Below are positions 63,360 through 64,000 of a stretch of 64,000 nt of DNA, one piece after another (position 1 is the stretch's first letter; every line of letters begins with the position of its first letter). The notes beneath the pieces are model-generated. The model had not been told where the DNA came from, did not search any database, and saw only the letters and a list, made by a program, of their open reading frames with translations. The stretch spans positions 2,706,501-2,770,500 of the forward strand of contig NC_013222.1 in the NCBI RefSeq assembly GCF_000024125.1. Reading direction: 5' to 3'. This stretch comes from Robiginitalea biformata HTCC2501. Its GTDB lineage: Bacteria > Bacteroidota > Bacteroidia > Flavobacteriales > Flavobacteriaceae. Position numbers and translations under genes: made by a program.

Positions 63360-64000
63360 TTGGATAAAGTTTGTATCGCTTCAAATTCTGTAATTTCTTC
63401 CTGCAGGTCAGCATAGAGTTGTCGCGCATCTTCGGCGAACTCGCTTTCCGCATAGTACCTCATAAAAGCATTGTACGCCGCAACGGCATTGTCGAGCCGC
63501 TCCTTCTTCTTGGAGGGCGTACTGTTTTCGGCCAGGGTAGACGCAGCCCGAAGCCTCAGGAAATAGGCTTCTTCCCTGTAAACAGAACCCGGATGATCCG
63601 AGATAAAATTGTCCAGGGCGGCAATGGCCGAAATGTTGTAGTCCAGCGTGTAATACTTGCCCAATTTCACAAACTGCCGGGCAATCTCAAAGGCCTTTTT
63701 CTGTTTTTTCCGGGTGAGTTCCTGGGCCATGGCATTCGCCTCTTCCATGAATTCGGATTCCGGATAGGCGTTGATGAAAACCTGCAGTTTATTCAGGGCC
63801 TTGTCCGTATCGGTCTGGTCGAGCGAATACCTGGGCGAAAGCATATAATAACTCTTGGCACCCAGAAAAGCGGCCTCCGGGGCCTTGTCGCTTTTGGGAT
63901 AGGATTTGAGGAACCGTTCGAACTGGTAGCCGGCGAAATTGTAATCCCCCTTCTGAAAATAGCTGTCCGCAAGGAAGAACATCACCCGTTCACCCTGGGG
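63356..64000 (-). CDS. bamD: Outer membrane protein assembly factor BamD, C-terminal part
   Basis: The 3' part (about 214 residues) of a minus-strand gene that runs off the right edge. It is TPR-rich: FFLADSYFQKGDYNFAGYQF, ERFLKSYPKSDKAPEAAFLG, INAYPESEFMEEANAMAQEL and FISDHPGSVYREEAYFLRLR, the tandem TPR layout of BamD in Bacteroidota. BamD is a lipoprotein of the Bam complex for outer-membrane barrel assembly; its lipobox lies outside the window. The next gene is rpoZ, four bases overlapping. The first visible ATG is not the true start. Confidence 0.88.
   Translation of the reverse strand, partial: PQGERVMFFLADSYFQKGDYNFAGYQFERFLKSYPKSDKAPEAAFLGAKSYYMLSPRYSLDQTDTDKALNKLQVFINAYPESEFMEEANAMAQELTRKKQKKAFEIARQFVKLGKYYTLDYNISAIAALDNFISDHPGSVYREEAYFLRLRAASTLAENSTPSKKKERLDNAVAAYNAFMRYYAESEFAEDARQLYADLQEEITEFEAIQTLSK

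Overview
The window reads as a chromosomal segment of a marine Flavobacteriaceae bacterium (phylum Bacteroidota) with fairly high GC content, most like Robiginitalea among genera I know. The genus is an inference. The phylum is well supported by promoters of the TTG-N19-TAnnTTTG type, a PorP/SprF protein and a PorD-like (DUF4835) protein of the type IX secretion system, a short 390-residue LeuA, the order bamD-rpoZ-coaBC-DUF4835-recN, and several Bacteroidota-only families (DUF2853, DUF6503, RpoZ-like omega). I found no tRNA, rRNA, CRISPR array, insertion sequence or phage gene. Gene density is high and only one gene-free stretch exceeds 300 bases (13635-13949, simple repeats).

Layout. 1-5561 (minus): a menaquinone operon with a hotdog thioesterase, menF, menD, a DUF2853 protein, a CvfB-like RNA-binding protein, a SPOR-domain membrane protein and the start of menA. 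5605-7801: hydrolase, GNAT acetyltransferase, an exported unknown. 7910-13634: dnaK, sdaA, an NTF2-like protein, panB and a RluA-type pseudouridine synthase. 13628-13949: two unrelated simple-repeat arrays between convergent genes. 13950-25249: a large cytosolic unknown, leuA-leuB, pheT, a fasciclin protein, a membrane protein, an ABC-F protein and a thioredoxin-fold lipoprotein. 25328-28606: transaldolase, SDR oxidoreductase, the SRP RNA gene, glutaminyl cyclase and a thioesterase.

28607-33640 is the most unusual part: a two-component-like locus. It holds a LytTR regulator whose phospho-acceptor Asp is replaced by Asn, a small lipoprotein made of four 14-residue ECTTCNDIDIDPDA repeats, a TPR sensor histidine kinase with a lipobox, a NarL/LuxR-type response regulator, and a Cys-containing protein of unknown family. 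The first and last genes are preceded by the same inverted repeat (AAACCAT-N9-ATGGTTTTTACATA), each 29 bases before a -7-like element. DNA from about 29.54 to 31.04 kb (the repeat lipoprotein and the sensor half of the kinase) is clearly AT-richer than the kinase half, which suggests that the sensor module was exchanged.

33688-53224: glyA divergent from fahA, a lipoprotein, ytxJ divergent from clpB, a lone TetR regulator, PorP/SprF, a histidine phosphatase, a DUF6503 lipoprotein, smpB convergent with pcm, then a long plus-strand run of overlapping genes (Gfo/Idh oxidoreductase, 3-hydroxyacyl-CoA dehydrogenase, DUF1015, YggS, DEDDh exonuclease, ion channel, miaA, gluconokinase). 53276-64000 (minus): an OmpR-type regulator with its kinase, coaE-ybbR-glycosyltransferase, fabI, recN, the PorD-like gene, coaBC, rpoZ and the 3' part of bamD. 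These are mostly housekeeping genes for CoA and lipid synthesis, DNA repair, outer-membrane assembly and secretion.
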